The notes under the pieces are model-generated. The model did not search any database and had not been told where the DNA came from. It worked only from the letters and a program-made list of their open reading frames with translations. The position numbers and the translations under genes are program-made. From Priestia iocasae (GTDB taxonomy: Bacteria; Bacillota; Bacilli; Bacillales; Bacillaceae_H), in the NCBI RefSeq assembly GCF_016909075.1, contig NZ_JAFBFC010000002.1:496001-560000 (forward strand): a stretch of 64,000 nt of DNA. The letters run 5' to 3'. Below, one piece after another: positions 43,693-51,581 of the stretch (position 1 is the first letter of the stretch; the number at the start of each line of letters is the position of its first letter).

Positions 43693-44988
43693 TTGAGAAC
43701 GAAAAAAGAGTTCCTTGAAAAAGTCACCACCTATATTCGCTCAAAAGAAGCAAAGGATTTTGTCTCTATTGAATTAAAGCATCATATCGATCAATCTCGT
43801 CAACAATGGATTGAGAAAGGACTAACAGAGGTGCAAGCGGAACAAAAAGCCATTGAACAAATGGGAGATCCTGAAAAGCTAGGGATCAAAATGAACAAGC
43901 TACATCGTCCAAAGATAGACTGGATGCTACTTCTATTGTTTACCGGGGCATTAGGGTTAGGGTTTTTACCTCTATTGATTCCTGAGTATACAGGGGTTGA
44001 AGGATTAGTTGACTCTAGAATTGTCAGTATTGGTTTAGCGATTATCGTTGCAATAGGGCTTATGCTTATCGATTATCGTAAGCTTTCTAAGTCTGGATGG
44101 CTTGCTTATATAGCTGGATGCTTAGTATTAATTCTCCCTTTAATCTTCCCATCGTTTGGAATAATGAGTAATGGAAAGATTTATATTGCATTAGGAAATT
44201 TGATTCTAACTGCCTTTATCGCTCTTCCCTTTTTTCTTGTTGCATGGGCACGCTTTTTTGAAAAAGCGTCAATGCCTCTTTATCTGTTGGGAGGGTTATT
44301 TATCTTACCAGGGTTTCTATTTTTACAAGTACCCGATTTAGCAACGTTTGGCATTTACACGGGTATGGTTGGATTTATGTTTTTATTTAGCTCTTACAGT
44401 CGTAAAAGTAAGGTATATACAATCAGTCTTGCTGCTCTGACTTTGGTAGGGTATATTGGATTCATTTTAATTGGAATCTCAAAGTCATCTATCAAACCTT
44501 ATCAGCTTGAACGATTACTGGGCTTTATAAACCCTTCAAAGTATTCAGATACTAGTGGCTATATGTATGTCGTTGCAAAAAAATATTTATCAGAAGCTGG
44601 ATGGGTGGGACAACCTATTTCTTCTGAAGGCCTACAGCTCCCTTCTGCTCATACGGAATTTGTTTTTGTCACACTGACGTACGCATTTGGTTGGATATTC
44701 GCATTGTTTCTATTTCTCTTTTTGCTTTTATTTATTATTCGTATGGTCATGATGATGATGCAAGTTCAGGATTCATTTGGGAAGTTACTACTTATTGGAG
44801 GCATTACACTTTATGGGATTCCTTTTATGATTAACATTTTGATGTCGCTTGGATTTTTCCCAATCATCGGTGTGTCTCTTCCATTTATGAGCCACGGAAA
44901 TACAGGCATACTCGTTAACACCGCCATCATCGGACTCGCACTAAGTGTATATCGACGTAAAAACCTTATTCGACATGCCACTACCTAA
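43693..44988 (+). CDS. HAAS domain fused to an FtsW/RodA-like membrane protein
   Basis: 431 residues. The N-terminal 75 form a cytosolic helical HAAS/permease-prefix domain (KKEFLEKVTTYIRSKEAKDFVSIELKHHIDQSRQQWIEKGLTEVQAEQKAIEQMGDPEKLGIKMNKLHRP). About ten membrane helices follow in SEDS order. In the large extracellular loop, the usual HTDFIFA is HTEFVFV (Glu for the catalytic-type Asp), the following EExG is YAFG, and the terminal SYGGSS is SHGNTG. So the fold is kept but key glycosyltransferase positions are changed; it may be a sensor or an altered enzyme. TTG start with GGGAGG at nine bases. Confidence 0.82.
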   Translation: MRTKKEFLEKVTTYIRSKEAKDFVSIELKHHIDQSRQQWIEKGLTEVQAEQKAIEQMGDPEKLGIKMNKLHRPKIDWMLLLLFTGALGLGFLPLLIPEYTGVEGLVDSRIVSIGLAIIVAIGLMLIDYRKLSKSGWLAYIAGCLVLILPLIFPSFGIMSNGKIYIALGNLILTAFIALPFFLVAWARFFEKASMPLYLLGGLFILPGFLFLQVPDLATFGIYTGMVGFMFLFSSYSRKSKVYTISLAALTLVGYIGFILIGISKSSIKPYQLERLLGFINPSKYSDTSGYMYVVAKKYLSEAGWVGQPISSEGLQLPSAHTEFVFVTLTYAFGWIFALFLFLFLLLFIIRMVMMMMQVQDSFGKLLLIGGITLYGIPFMINILMSLGFFPIIGVSLPFMSHGNTGILVNTAIIGLALSVYRRKNLIRHATT

Positions 44989-45021
44989 AATAACCCCAAG
45001 CGACTTGCTTGGGGTTATTTT
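44987..45021. terminator. Bidirectional terminator after the ECF/PadR/FtsW-like unit
   Basis: AAAATAACCCCAAGC and GCTTGGGGTTATTTT form a 15-bp stem with a 5-base loop; the stop of the convergent gene lies inside it. Confidence 0.94.
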
Positions 45022-45866
45022 AATTGCTTATACAACGATTCACCATCAACTATCCATCGACTATTTAAGCTGTCTCTTCTTACAATAAAGCGAATTGTTT
45101 TTTGTTTAATGCCCTTTGTTTTCGTATGAATCTTTACTTTTATTGGCATTTCAACGAAAACGAGTTCATTTGCTTCTTCAAATTTTTCTAACTGATTTTT
45201 ATTAGGTAAAAAAGCATCGATGTTTTTTATGACTTTATGAAGCTTTTTTTCGTATTTAGATGGTGTAGACACAGCTAGCTTTACTAGCGTCACATCTTCT
45301 TGGTTAATAGCTACATTCAGCAGCTGTATCATTTGATAGGGAGTTGCCATATTGGCATATTCTTCAATTTCCCCAGCTGCTTTTAAGACCATAAATTGAT
45401 GAGCACGGTCTGTATGACGTGATTTATGAGTCGTACTTCCAGGAAAGTGAATACAAAAGTGACCTGGAAAATTATTTTCAAGCGCTCCTGCTCCATGCGG
45501 CATTCCATGCATCGATCCTGCAATCATTTGATCACCAACAATTAAAATCGCAGCTCGTCTTTTCCAACTCCACTCTCCGTTATAAACCTTCTTCATAATC
45601 TTCGTATCTTTTTTCGTTAACGGCTGTACATCTGCGTGTTGACTCCCTGCTCGTCGTTGAACGTTAAATGCCAGACCTGTTTCCATATCAATAACCGTGA
45701 ATATCTTTTTATTTGGAATGACTTCTTTTGCATCTTCCCATGACAACATCTGCAGTTCAAAACTAATGGGGCTATGGTGTTCCACTTCATCTGCCATCAC
45801 TTGTTGATTTCCTATAAATAAAAAAAGCAAGCTACATCCCATTATGTACTGAATACGCTTCATCAT
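45015..45866 (-). CDS. Secreted protein of unknown function with a HFCIHF-GS-TH motif
   Basis: 283 residues. N-terminal signal peptide (IQYIMGCSLLFLFIGNQQVMA with cleavage after VMA likely). A conserved-looking central domain (residues 35-190) has LSWEDAKEVIPNKKIFTVIDMETGLAFNVQRRAGSQHADVQPLT and the Cys/His-rich FPGHFCIHFPGSTTHKSRHTDRAHQ; the cysteine, histidines and aspartate could form a catalytic or metal site. The C-terminal 90 residues look like a separate beta domain. Similar HxCIHF.GS.TH motifs occur in secreted Firmicute proteins that I cannot name. AGGAG precedes the start. Confidence 0.75.
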   Translation of the reverse strand: MMKRIQYIMGCSLLFLFIGNQQVMADEVEHHSPISFELQMLSWEDAKEVIPNKKIFTVIDMETGLAFNVQRRAGSQHADVQPLTKKDTKIMKKVYNGEWSWKRRAAILIVGDQMIAGSMHGMPHGAGALENNFPGHFCIHFPGSTTHKSRHTDRAHQFMVLKAAGEIEEYANMATPYQMIQLLNVAINQEDVTLVKLAVSTPSKYEKKLHKVIKNIDAFLPNKNQLEKFEEANELVFVEMPIKVKIHTKTKGIKQKTIRFIVRRDSLNSRWIVDGESLYKQLK

Positions 45867-46004
45867 CTCGACTCCTGTTTTTTTCTTATTTTTAGAAAAA
45901 ATAAGTCTTTACATAAGCATTAAAATTTGGAAATGAAAACAGTTAGTAGGTTAGAGTGTGAACAAAAAGGGTAATAGTGAAAGTGACATAGAGGAGGAGA
46001 TAAA

Positions 46005-46772
46005 ATGAAGAAATTTTCATCGCTGGTTATCATCGTCTGTCTTCTCGCAGTCGGCATTTATTTTTGGAATCATCCTTACCAAATATCAGCACTTGGACTG
46101 TTTACAAAATATGCCTTAGATGAAGTAGAACCATCAAAAAAAGAAGTACGAATGGTCGCAGTGGGTGACTCTCTGTCCTTTGGAGTAGGAGATGAAGGAG
46201 ACCACGGTTATGTAGGAGACACGAAGCGGTTTTATGAAGAGAAATGTGATTGTAACACCGTTTTAAAAAACTACGGCGTTCCAAATGCAACAAGTCATCA
46301 TTTGTTGAAACGATTAAAGGAAGAAAATATTCAACGTTCCATTACGCAAGCAAACATTGTGTTCGTCAACATTGGAACAAATGATTTTATCAAAAGCAGC
46401 GATAACATGACAGACCCTCACTCTAAAGAGGTGAACAAAGGAAAGGAACAATACAGCAATAACTTACAACATGTTATTTCCGAGATTAGAAAGCAAAACA
46501 AAGCTGTCCCAATTTATTTTATTGGTCTGTACGACCCTTATATTGAGCAAGATCGTAAGCATTTATCTTCATTTATTCATGAATGGAATACACTTGTCCA
46601 GCAGAGCGCATCCAGTGATCAAAACGTTCATTATGTAAAAACAGAAGATTTATTTGAGAATAAAGATAAGCAGCGCTACTTTTCTGACTCTCTGCACCCA
46701 AATGAGCGTGGATACAACTTAATTGCTGAACGAATTGTATCCACCATAAAAGATGTTCGTTCTTCATCATAA
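46005..46772 (+). CDS. GDSL/SGNH-family lipase or esterase (YpmR-like)
   Basis: 255 residues. An N-terminal membrane anchor or signal (FSSLVIIVCLLAVGIYFW), then the SGNH blocks: I MVAVGDSLSFGVG (nucleophile Ser), III VNIGTNDFIKS (Asn) and V DSLHPNERGYNLIA (Asp, His). Residues 100-130 with CDCNTVLKNYGVPNATS hold block II (Gly). The protein is probably outside the membrane, acting on esters of lipids or cell-wall polymers. GAGGAGGAGATAAA gives the start. It ends in an inverted repeat GGGCTTTG/CAAAGCCC (46778-46822). Confidence 0.87.
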   Translation: MKKFSSLVIIVCLLAVGIYFWNHPYQISALGLFTKYALDEVEPSKKEVRMVAVGDSLSFGVGDEGDHGYVGDTKRFYEEKCDCNTVLKNYGVPNATSHHLLKRLKEENIQRSITQANIVFVNIGTNDFIKSSDNMTDPHSKEVNKGKEQYSNNLQHVISEIRKQNKAVPIYFIGLYDPYIEQDRKHLSSFIHEWNTLVQQSASSDQNVHYVKTEDLFENKDKQRYFSDSLHPNERGYNLIAERIVSTIKDVRSSS

Positions 46773-46822
46773 TGTTGCGGGCTTTGTTAAATAGCGTATT
46801 GTTTGCTTTTTTCAAAGCCCCT

Positions 46823-47725
46823 TTATAAAACAAGCATGAATACGACCGGAAGCGTAGCCAAACTAAGCATTGTGCTAAGTAGTGTGGCACCGGAAACAAG
46901 ATCTGGTTCTGTGTTAAATTGGAGCGCATACATCGTTGTATTAGCCGCTGTTGGCATGGCTGCCATAATAATCATGATTTGCTTGACCATTTCATCAACT
47001 GGCAAAAATAAAACTAAAACATATGCAATCAGTGGAGAAAGCGCGAGTTTTGTAAGCAATGCGAATGAAATTTTTGCTTTTGGGAGCTTTTTTATTGATA
47101 TGTTTGCTAGTTGCATACCAAGTGTAATCATAATCGTAGGAATTGCGGCACTCGCTACTAAATCCACGGCTTGTATAACAGACTTAGAAAGCGTTATATT
47201 TAACCATTGAAAACTTCCTCCTAAAAGCGCTCCATACACGAGTGGCATACGCTTAACCGCACGAATAGCCATGTTGATTCCACCTGCCTCTTTGCTCCCT
47301 TTTGCTGCATAATAGACCCCAATAGTACACATGATCAATTGCTGAATCACCATTAAAATAATTGCATATTCTAGCCCTGCAACACCGAATAATAACAACA
47401 CAACAGGTGTTCCATAATTTCCATTATTCATAAAAGCAGAAGCTAAAATCATGCCGCACGTTTCAACCGTCGAATACCCTTTTAAATAGGCTACGATATA
47501 AACGAGTCCAATTAATAAGAAACAAAGCGTGAGCAAGTATATACTCATATACACATACGTTAACGTAAAGGTTGTCGTATAAAACGTTTGAAAAACCAGA
47601 ACTGGCGACATCAAATATAAAGCCATGGTGGAAATGGTTTTCGTGTCAAATCCAATCTTTTTTTGACCAATAAACCCTAGCATAAAGATTCCGAAAATCG
47701 GCATCAAAACAAATAGAAACTCCAT
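46823..47725 (-). CDS. AEC-family transporter, possible sulfolactate exporter
   Basis: 300-residue auxin-efflux-carrier (AEC) type permease with about ten helices; MEFLFVLMPIFGIFMLGFIGQKK, ASAFMNNGNYGTPVVLLLFG (the conserved NNGNYG half-site) and IMAAMPTAANTTMYALQF (the second unwound motif) are diagnostic. AEC proteins move organic anions. Being last in the sulfoquinovose block, it could export sulfolactate, but a terminator separates it from the dehydrogenase gene, so the link is inference. The ATG at 47725 follows AAAGGTGACGACT. Confidence 0.8.
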   Translation of the reverse strand: MEFLFVLMPIFGIFMLGFIGQKKIGFDTKTISTMALYLMSPVLVFQTFYTTTFTLTYVYMSIYLLTLCFLLIGLVYIVAYLKGYSTVETCGMILASAFMNNGNYGTPVVLLLFGVAGLEYAIILMVIQQLIMCTIGVYYAAKGSKEAGGINMAIRAVKRMPLVYGALLGGSFQWLNITLSKSVIQAVDLVASAAIPTIMITLGMQLANISIKKLPKAKISFALLTKLALSPLIAYVLVLFLPVDEMVKQIMIIMAAMPTAANTTMYALQFNTEPDLVSGATLLSTMLSLATLPVVFMLVL

Positions 47726-47755
47726 AGTCGTCACCTTTCATATGTTTTAATTCAT

Positions 47756-47805
47756 AAAAAAGACGAACCATAAGGTCATGTCACTGGTTATGGGTCGTCT
47801 CTTTC
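47756..47805 (-). terminator. Terminator or attenuator between sftD-like and AEC genes
   Basis: Minus strand AGACGACCCATAACC pairs imperfectly with TTATGGTTCGTCT, then six Ts. Read-through would be needed for the transporter unless it has its own promoter. Confidence 0.75.
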
Positions 47806-47820
47806 ATGAAAATGAAAAGC

Positions 47821-49254
47821 TTATAGGTTAAATACAATAATACGTTCTTCTGTCATTTCTTCAATCGCATACGCAGGACCCTCTTTCCCTGTCCCACTTC
47901 GCTTCACACCGCCATACGGCATATGATCGACTCGGTAAGCAGATGCATCATTTACGATAAGACCACCTACTTCAATTTCACGTGCTGCTTTCATTGCGAA
48001 GTTCAAATCATTTGTAAACAAGCCTGCTTGTAAGCCATAATCAGAGTCGTTTACTTTTTCAATCACTTCGTCCATCTCTTTGTATGTTGCAACAGACACA
48101 ACAGGACCAAATACTTCTTGACGACATACCTTCATATCATCATGCACATTTGTTAAAATGGTTGGCTCATAAAATGATCCATTACGTTTACCACCCGTTA
48201 CAATTTGAGCTCCTTGCTCTACCGCTTCGTTTACCCATTGTTCCACTCGCTCTGCTTCTGTTAAACGAATCATAGGTCCAACATCCGTGCTTTCATCTAA
48301 TGGATTTCCAACAACGAGCTTGGCTGTTTTTTCATGTAGCTTGCTTACGAACGTCTCATACGCATCTTCATGTACATATACACGTTGAACAGAAATACAC
48401 ACTTGTCCTGCATTGTTAAAGCTCTTTTGTGAGATTAAAGTAGCCGCTTGCTCTATATTTGCATCGTGATGAACAATGGTTGCGGAGTTATTTCCTAGCT
48501 CTAATGCTACTTTACGAAGACCTGCTTTTGAACGAATGATTTCACCTACACGAGGACTACCGGTAAATGTAAACATTCTGACGTCATCATTTGCTAATAA
48601 TGCGTCTCCAATTTCAGCACCGTCACCTGTTAACACTTGTAAATATCCTGCCGGTAACCCTGCTTCGCTCATTACTTCTGCTAGCATCAAAGCACAAACA
48701 GATGTAACTTCTGCTGGTTTTAACACCACACTGTTCCCTGCAGCAAGTGCTGGACCAACTTTATGACACACGAGGTTTAACGGTACATTAAACGGCGTAA
48801 TTGCAGCAATGACTCCTAATGGTACACGGACCGTAAACGCCATACGATTTTCAGACCCTGGTGCAGCTTCAACAGGAACACCTTCCCCATGAATACGCTT
48901 TGCCTCCTCAGCCGATACTTCTAACGTTTGCGCAGCGCGCTCTACTTCACCACGTGACTCTCGAATTGGCTTTCCTACCTCTAAAGCTAACACTTGGGCA
49001 AATTCCTCACGACGATCTAATAATAGCTTAGAAGCTTTCGTTAAAATTTCATAACGTTGGTATGGTGTTAAAGGTTGTTTCATCGCTAGCTTTGCACCTT
49101 TTACAGCTTCATTTACATGCTCATTTTTAGCCATGGCAATTTTCGCAAAAGCCTCGCTATTGTATTTATTAAGAACATCCATACTTTCAGACGTTTCTTT
49201 CCATTGACCATCCACATATAAGCCGTATGTTTTTAATTCAGTTATTGTTGTCAT
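47821..49254 (-). CDS. sftD: Aldehyde dehydrogenase, likely sulfolactaldehyde dehydrogenase
   Basis: 477-residue NAD(P)-dependent ALDH. Catalytic Cys in NNAGQVCISVQRVYV (about residue 286), general-base Glu in KVALELGNN (about 252), and the oxyanion Asn in ITPFNVPLN (about 156) are present, as is FTFTGSPRVG. In the sulfo-transaldolase pathway an ALDH oxidises 3-sulfolactaldehyde to 3-sulfolactate; the position beside the isomerase and regulator supports that. The assignment of substrate is by context. ATG at 49254, eight bases after GGGGAG. Confidence 0.82.
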   Translation of the reverse strand: MTTITELKTYGLYVDGQWKETSESMDVLNKYNSEAFAKIAMAKNEHVNEAVKGAKLAMKQPLTPYQRYEILTKASKLLLDRREEFAQVLALEVGKPIRESRGEVERAAQTLEVSAEEAKRIHGEGVPVEAAPGSENRMAFTVRVPLGVIAAITPFNVPLNLVCHKVGPALAAGNSVVLKPAEVTSVCALMLAEVMSEAGLPAGYLQVLTGDGAEIGDALLANDDVRMFTFTGSPRVGEIIRSKAGLRKVALELGNNSATIVHHDANIEQAATLISQKSFNNAGQVCISVQRVYVHEDAYETFVSKLHEKTAKLVVGNPLDESTDVGPMIRLTEAERVEQWVNEAVEQGAQIVTGGKRNGSFYEPTILTNVHDDMKVCRQEVFGPVVSVATYKEMDEVIEKVNDSDYGLQAGLFTNDLNFAMKAAREIEVGGLIVNDASAYRVDHMPYGGVKRSGTGKEGPAYAIEEMTEERIIVFNL

Positions 49255-49273
49255 TTCTCCCACTCCCCTTATG

Positions 49274-49996
49274 TTATCTCGTTAATTCAATGTCATAGTG
49301 ATACTTATCACTTCGAAACTTTGTTTTTGTAAACTCAATAGGCTTGTCATCAAACCCAAAGCTTAATCGTGTCATCTCCAATAGTGCTTCCCCACCACGA
49401 ATTCCTAGTAAATCCGCTTCATGAATCGTTGCATTCATTGCTGATATCTTTTCTTTTGCATTTTTAAGAAACACATCATTTTCTTCCAGAATTTCATAAA
49501 ATTTCGCCATATTTAAATCATGTTTGACGAGAATTTTGCCAATGTGAGGCGGCCAACATGAGCGTTCAATGGCAATAGGTGTTTGATCAGCAAATCGAAT
49601 GCGTTCAATGACAAGTACCTCTTCATCTTCAGATAAACCAAGCACTTCTTTTTCAGCATACAAATCGTTTGAAAATTCGACTCTCATTAACTTCGAACGA
49701 GGCGTTAATCCTTTTTCTGTTACTTCTTCAGCAAACCCTTTTAACTTTCCTAGACTCCCAACTAACGGCTGATCTTTTACAATCGTTCCTTTTCCTTGCT
49801 TTTTTTCAAGCAAGCCGTCTTGAACGAGCATCGTAATTGCTTGTCTAATCGTTGTGCGACTAACGTTAAATTCTTCTATTAACTCTTGTTCCGTTGGAAT
49901 AAGTGTATTAGGAGGCCAAACTTTATCCTGAATTCTCTTTACTAACACTTCTTTCACTTGTAGATAAAGGGCTAAATTTTTATTTGTACTAATCAT
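49274..49996 (-). CDS. GntR/HutC-family regulator of the sulfoquinovose genes
   Basis: 240 residues: GntR winged helix (YLQVKEVLVKRIQDKVWPPNTLIPTEQELIEEFNVSRTTIRQAITMLVQDGLLEKKQGKGTIV, residues 10-73) and UTRA/HutC effector domain (LTPRSKLMRVEFSNDLYAEKEVLGL to YHYDIELTR). Effectors of such proteins are usually pathway intermediates, here perhaps sulfoquinovose or sulfofructose. Located between the isomerase and dehydrogenase genes. GGAAGGAG precedes the ATG. A candidate operator motif occurs upstream of both transcription units. Confidence 0.87.
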   Translation of the reverse strand: MISTNKNLALYLQVKEVLVKRIQDKVWPPNTLIPTEQELIEEFNVSRTTIRQAITMLVQDGLLEKKQGKGTIVKDQPLVGSLGKLKGFAEEVTEKGLTPRSKLMRVEFSNDLYAEKEVLGLSEDEEVLVIERIRFADQTPIAIERSCWPPHIGKILVKHDLNMAKFYEILEENDVFLKNAKEKISAMNATIHEADLLGIRGGEALLEMTRLSFGFDDKPIEFTKTKFRSDKYHYDIELTR

Positions 49997-50029
49997 CTTG
50001 CTGGACTCCTTCCGATTGACCCCAACCTT

Positions 50030-51367
50030 TTACACGTACCTGTTCGTTTCAATGTTCAGAATGCGTCCTAATTCAATCAGTTCTTTCGTTACATCTCCAT
50101 ATACGAGTGCAAAGTGAGGTTCATATCCTTCATTCATTAATTCATATAGTGTATCTGTCACATCTGTTGTTAATTCCACTTCAACAGATGTACCGTTAAA
50201 TGGCTTCTCTGTATCTAACGCTTTTCCACTCATCACTAACAAGCGGTAGCCATCTGGCGTATGACTGAGGCGGAAAATCGTTACTTCTCCCGATTTTAAG
50301 CCAAAATCCATTGTAAAGCCCATTTTTCGATTTGGATGCAAACCAGCCGTAGCTCCAGTTGAAGGGTTTGCTAACGAGTACGCAGCTGCTCCACAGTGCC
50401 AGAAGACAACGGAGTTATTCTCTTCATTCACATGAACAAGGTCTCCTAAATACGGGGCACTTCCTTTGTTCAATTCTCGTAAAATGAACATGGAAACTGC
50501 TCCGTGAATATCTGACTCACAAGAAGAAACCACACCATCTTCTGTGAATTGTGATAAAGTTGAGCAAGCGGCTGCTCCTAGTTCATTGAAGAAGTCTGGC
50601 CAACAACGAACGGCTAGTGCACGTATTTCTTCTTGTTCTACATGTTTTTTTACATAAGTAGAAAATTGAGCAAACTTTTTAACCGTCTCATCGTCTCGAC
50701 GAATGCCAATTACTTGTTGTTCTGCTCGTTCAACGGCTGGTAGCCACTCTTCTTCTGGCAACTCGACACACTGTTGAAACGCATTATGTAAATCGATTGA
50801 ATGAAGCTTCACGCCTAATTTTGTTGCTAGCTCATCTTCATTGGCATCTGAGAAAAAGAAACCTGGTGGATGTTCCCCTACTACCCCAATCTTTAGCTGT
50901 TGTAAACCTTTAATGACACGCATAACGTTCAGCTCTCTTATCATTCTTTCTTGTAAAGCTGTTTCGTCTGGATTCCCAAATACAAATGCAAATGGATGTT
51001 GATGGTTTTTTAACACGTTACTTGTACTATTGCCACCGGTTAATGAGTTTAAGCGTAATCTTCCCCCAACACTTGGCTCTCGAACTGACCATACGATAAC
51101 GGGTTCATGTCGATGTTCAAGTGTTTTCACCATGAACTCTCCATCGGCAAATGTCACACTTTGATATAAAATAACATCCACGGATTCATGACGAACCTTT
51201 GCTAAAAATGCTTCTAACTCTTCGACTGACGTTAAAATATCTGTTGGCATGATGACGTTTTGACAGTTTTCTTTTAACCACTGTATACTTTTTTGGCGAT
51301 ACTCCTCTGCCGCTTCTAAATCGAACGTTTTTCTCCCTATCGGTAAATATAGAACATTTGTATTCAA
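50030..51367 (-). CDS. sftI: Sulfoquinovose isomerase (fucose/arabinose isomerase-like)
   Basis: 445 residues related to the L-fucose/L-arabinose isomerase superfamily: VRHESVDVILYQSVTFADGEFM, GGNSTSNVLKNHQHPFAFVFG, RCWPDFFNELGAAACSTLSQFTEDGVVSSCESDIHGAVSMFILRELN (metal-binding Glu/Asp) and VFWHCGAAAYSLANP (metal-binding His). In the sulfo-transaldolase pathway this family converts sulfoquinovose to 6-deoxy-6-sulfofructose. The start is the TTG at 51367 (AAAGGGG eight bases before), giving MNTNVLYLPIGRKTFDL; the frame is open for 39 codons further up without a ribosome binding site. Confidence 0.84.
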   Translation of the reverse strand: MNTNVLYLPIGRKTFDLEAAEEYRQKSIQWLKENCQNVIMPTDILTSVEELEAFLAKVRHESVDVILYQSVTFADGEFMVKTLEHRHEPVIVWSVREPSVGGRLRLNSLTGGNSTSNVLKNHQHPFAFVFGNPDETALQERMIRELNVMRVIKGLQQLKIGVVGEHPPGFFFSDANEDELATKLGVKLHSIDLHNAFQQCVELPEEEWLPAVERAEQQVIGIRRDDETVKKFAQFSTYVKKHVEQEEIRALAVRCWPDFFNELGAAACSTLSQFTEDGVVSSCESDIHGAVSMFILRELNKGSAPYLGDLVHVNEENNSVVFWHCGAAAYSLANPSTGATAGLHPNRKMGFTMDFGLKSGEVTIFRLSHTPDGYRLLVMSGKALDTEKPFNGTSVEVELTTDVTDTLYELMNEGYEPHFALVYGDVTKELIELGRILNIETNRYV

Positions 51368-51425
51368 CGTATTTTCCCCTTTGTGTCGATTAATGTAATC
51401 AAATTCGTTATAACCATTATATAAT

Positions 51426-51437
51426 ACATAATGATGT
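51426..51437. promoter_or_regulatory. Candidate operator of the isomerase unit
   Basis: ACATAATGATGT on the plus strand, overlapping the promoter region 59 bases upstream of the isomerase start. The reverse complement, ACATCATTATGT, occurs upstream of the transaldolase gene. A minus-strand TATAAT lies next to it. Confidence 0.5.
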
Positions 51438-51493
51438 TTTAGTAGTAGAAAATTCATTTTCTTTTTAAATGACATGAAAATCATACAGTCACT

Positions 51494-51548
51494 AAAAACC
51501 CCCTGCCACTCTATCCATTTATGTAACTGGATATCTCAAGCAGAGGGT
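51494..51548 (-). terminator. Terminator between the sulfoquinovosidase and isomerase genes
   Basis: Minus strand CCCTCTGC pairs with GCAGGGGG, with inner TATCCA/TGGATA, followed by TTTTT. It divides the cluster into two transcription units. Confidence 0.85.
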
Positions 51549-51581
51549 TGATTTATCTATCTAAATAGATGCTTGTCTTGT

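Noticed and set aside
43693-44988. A genuine third FtsW/RodA/SpoVE polymerase
   Set aside because: The fold fits, but the key extracellular-loop and C-terminal motifs are changed and a HAAS domain is fused in front, so calling it a polymerase is not justified.
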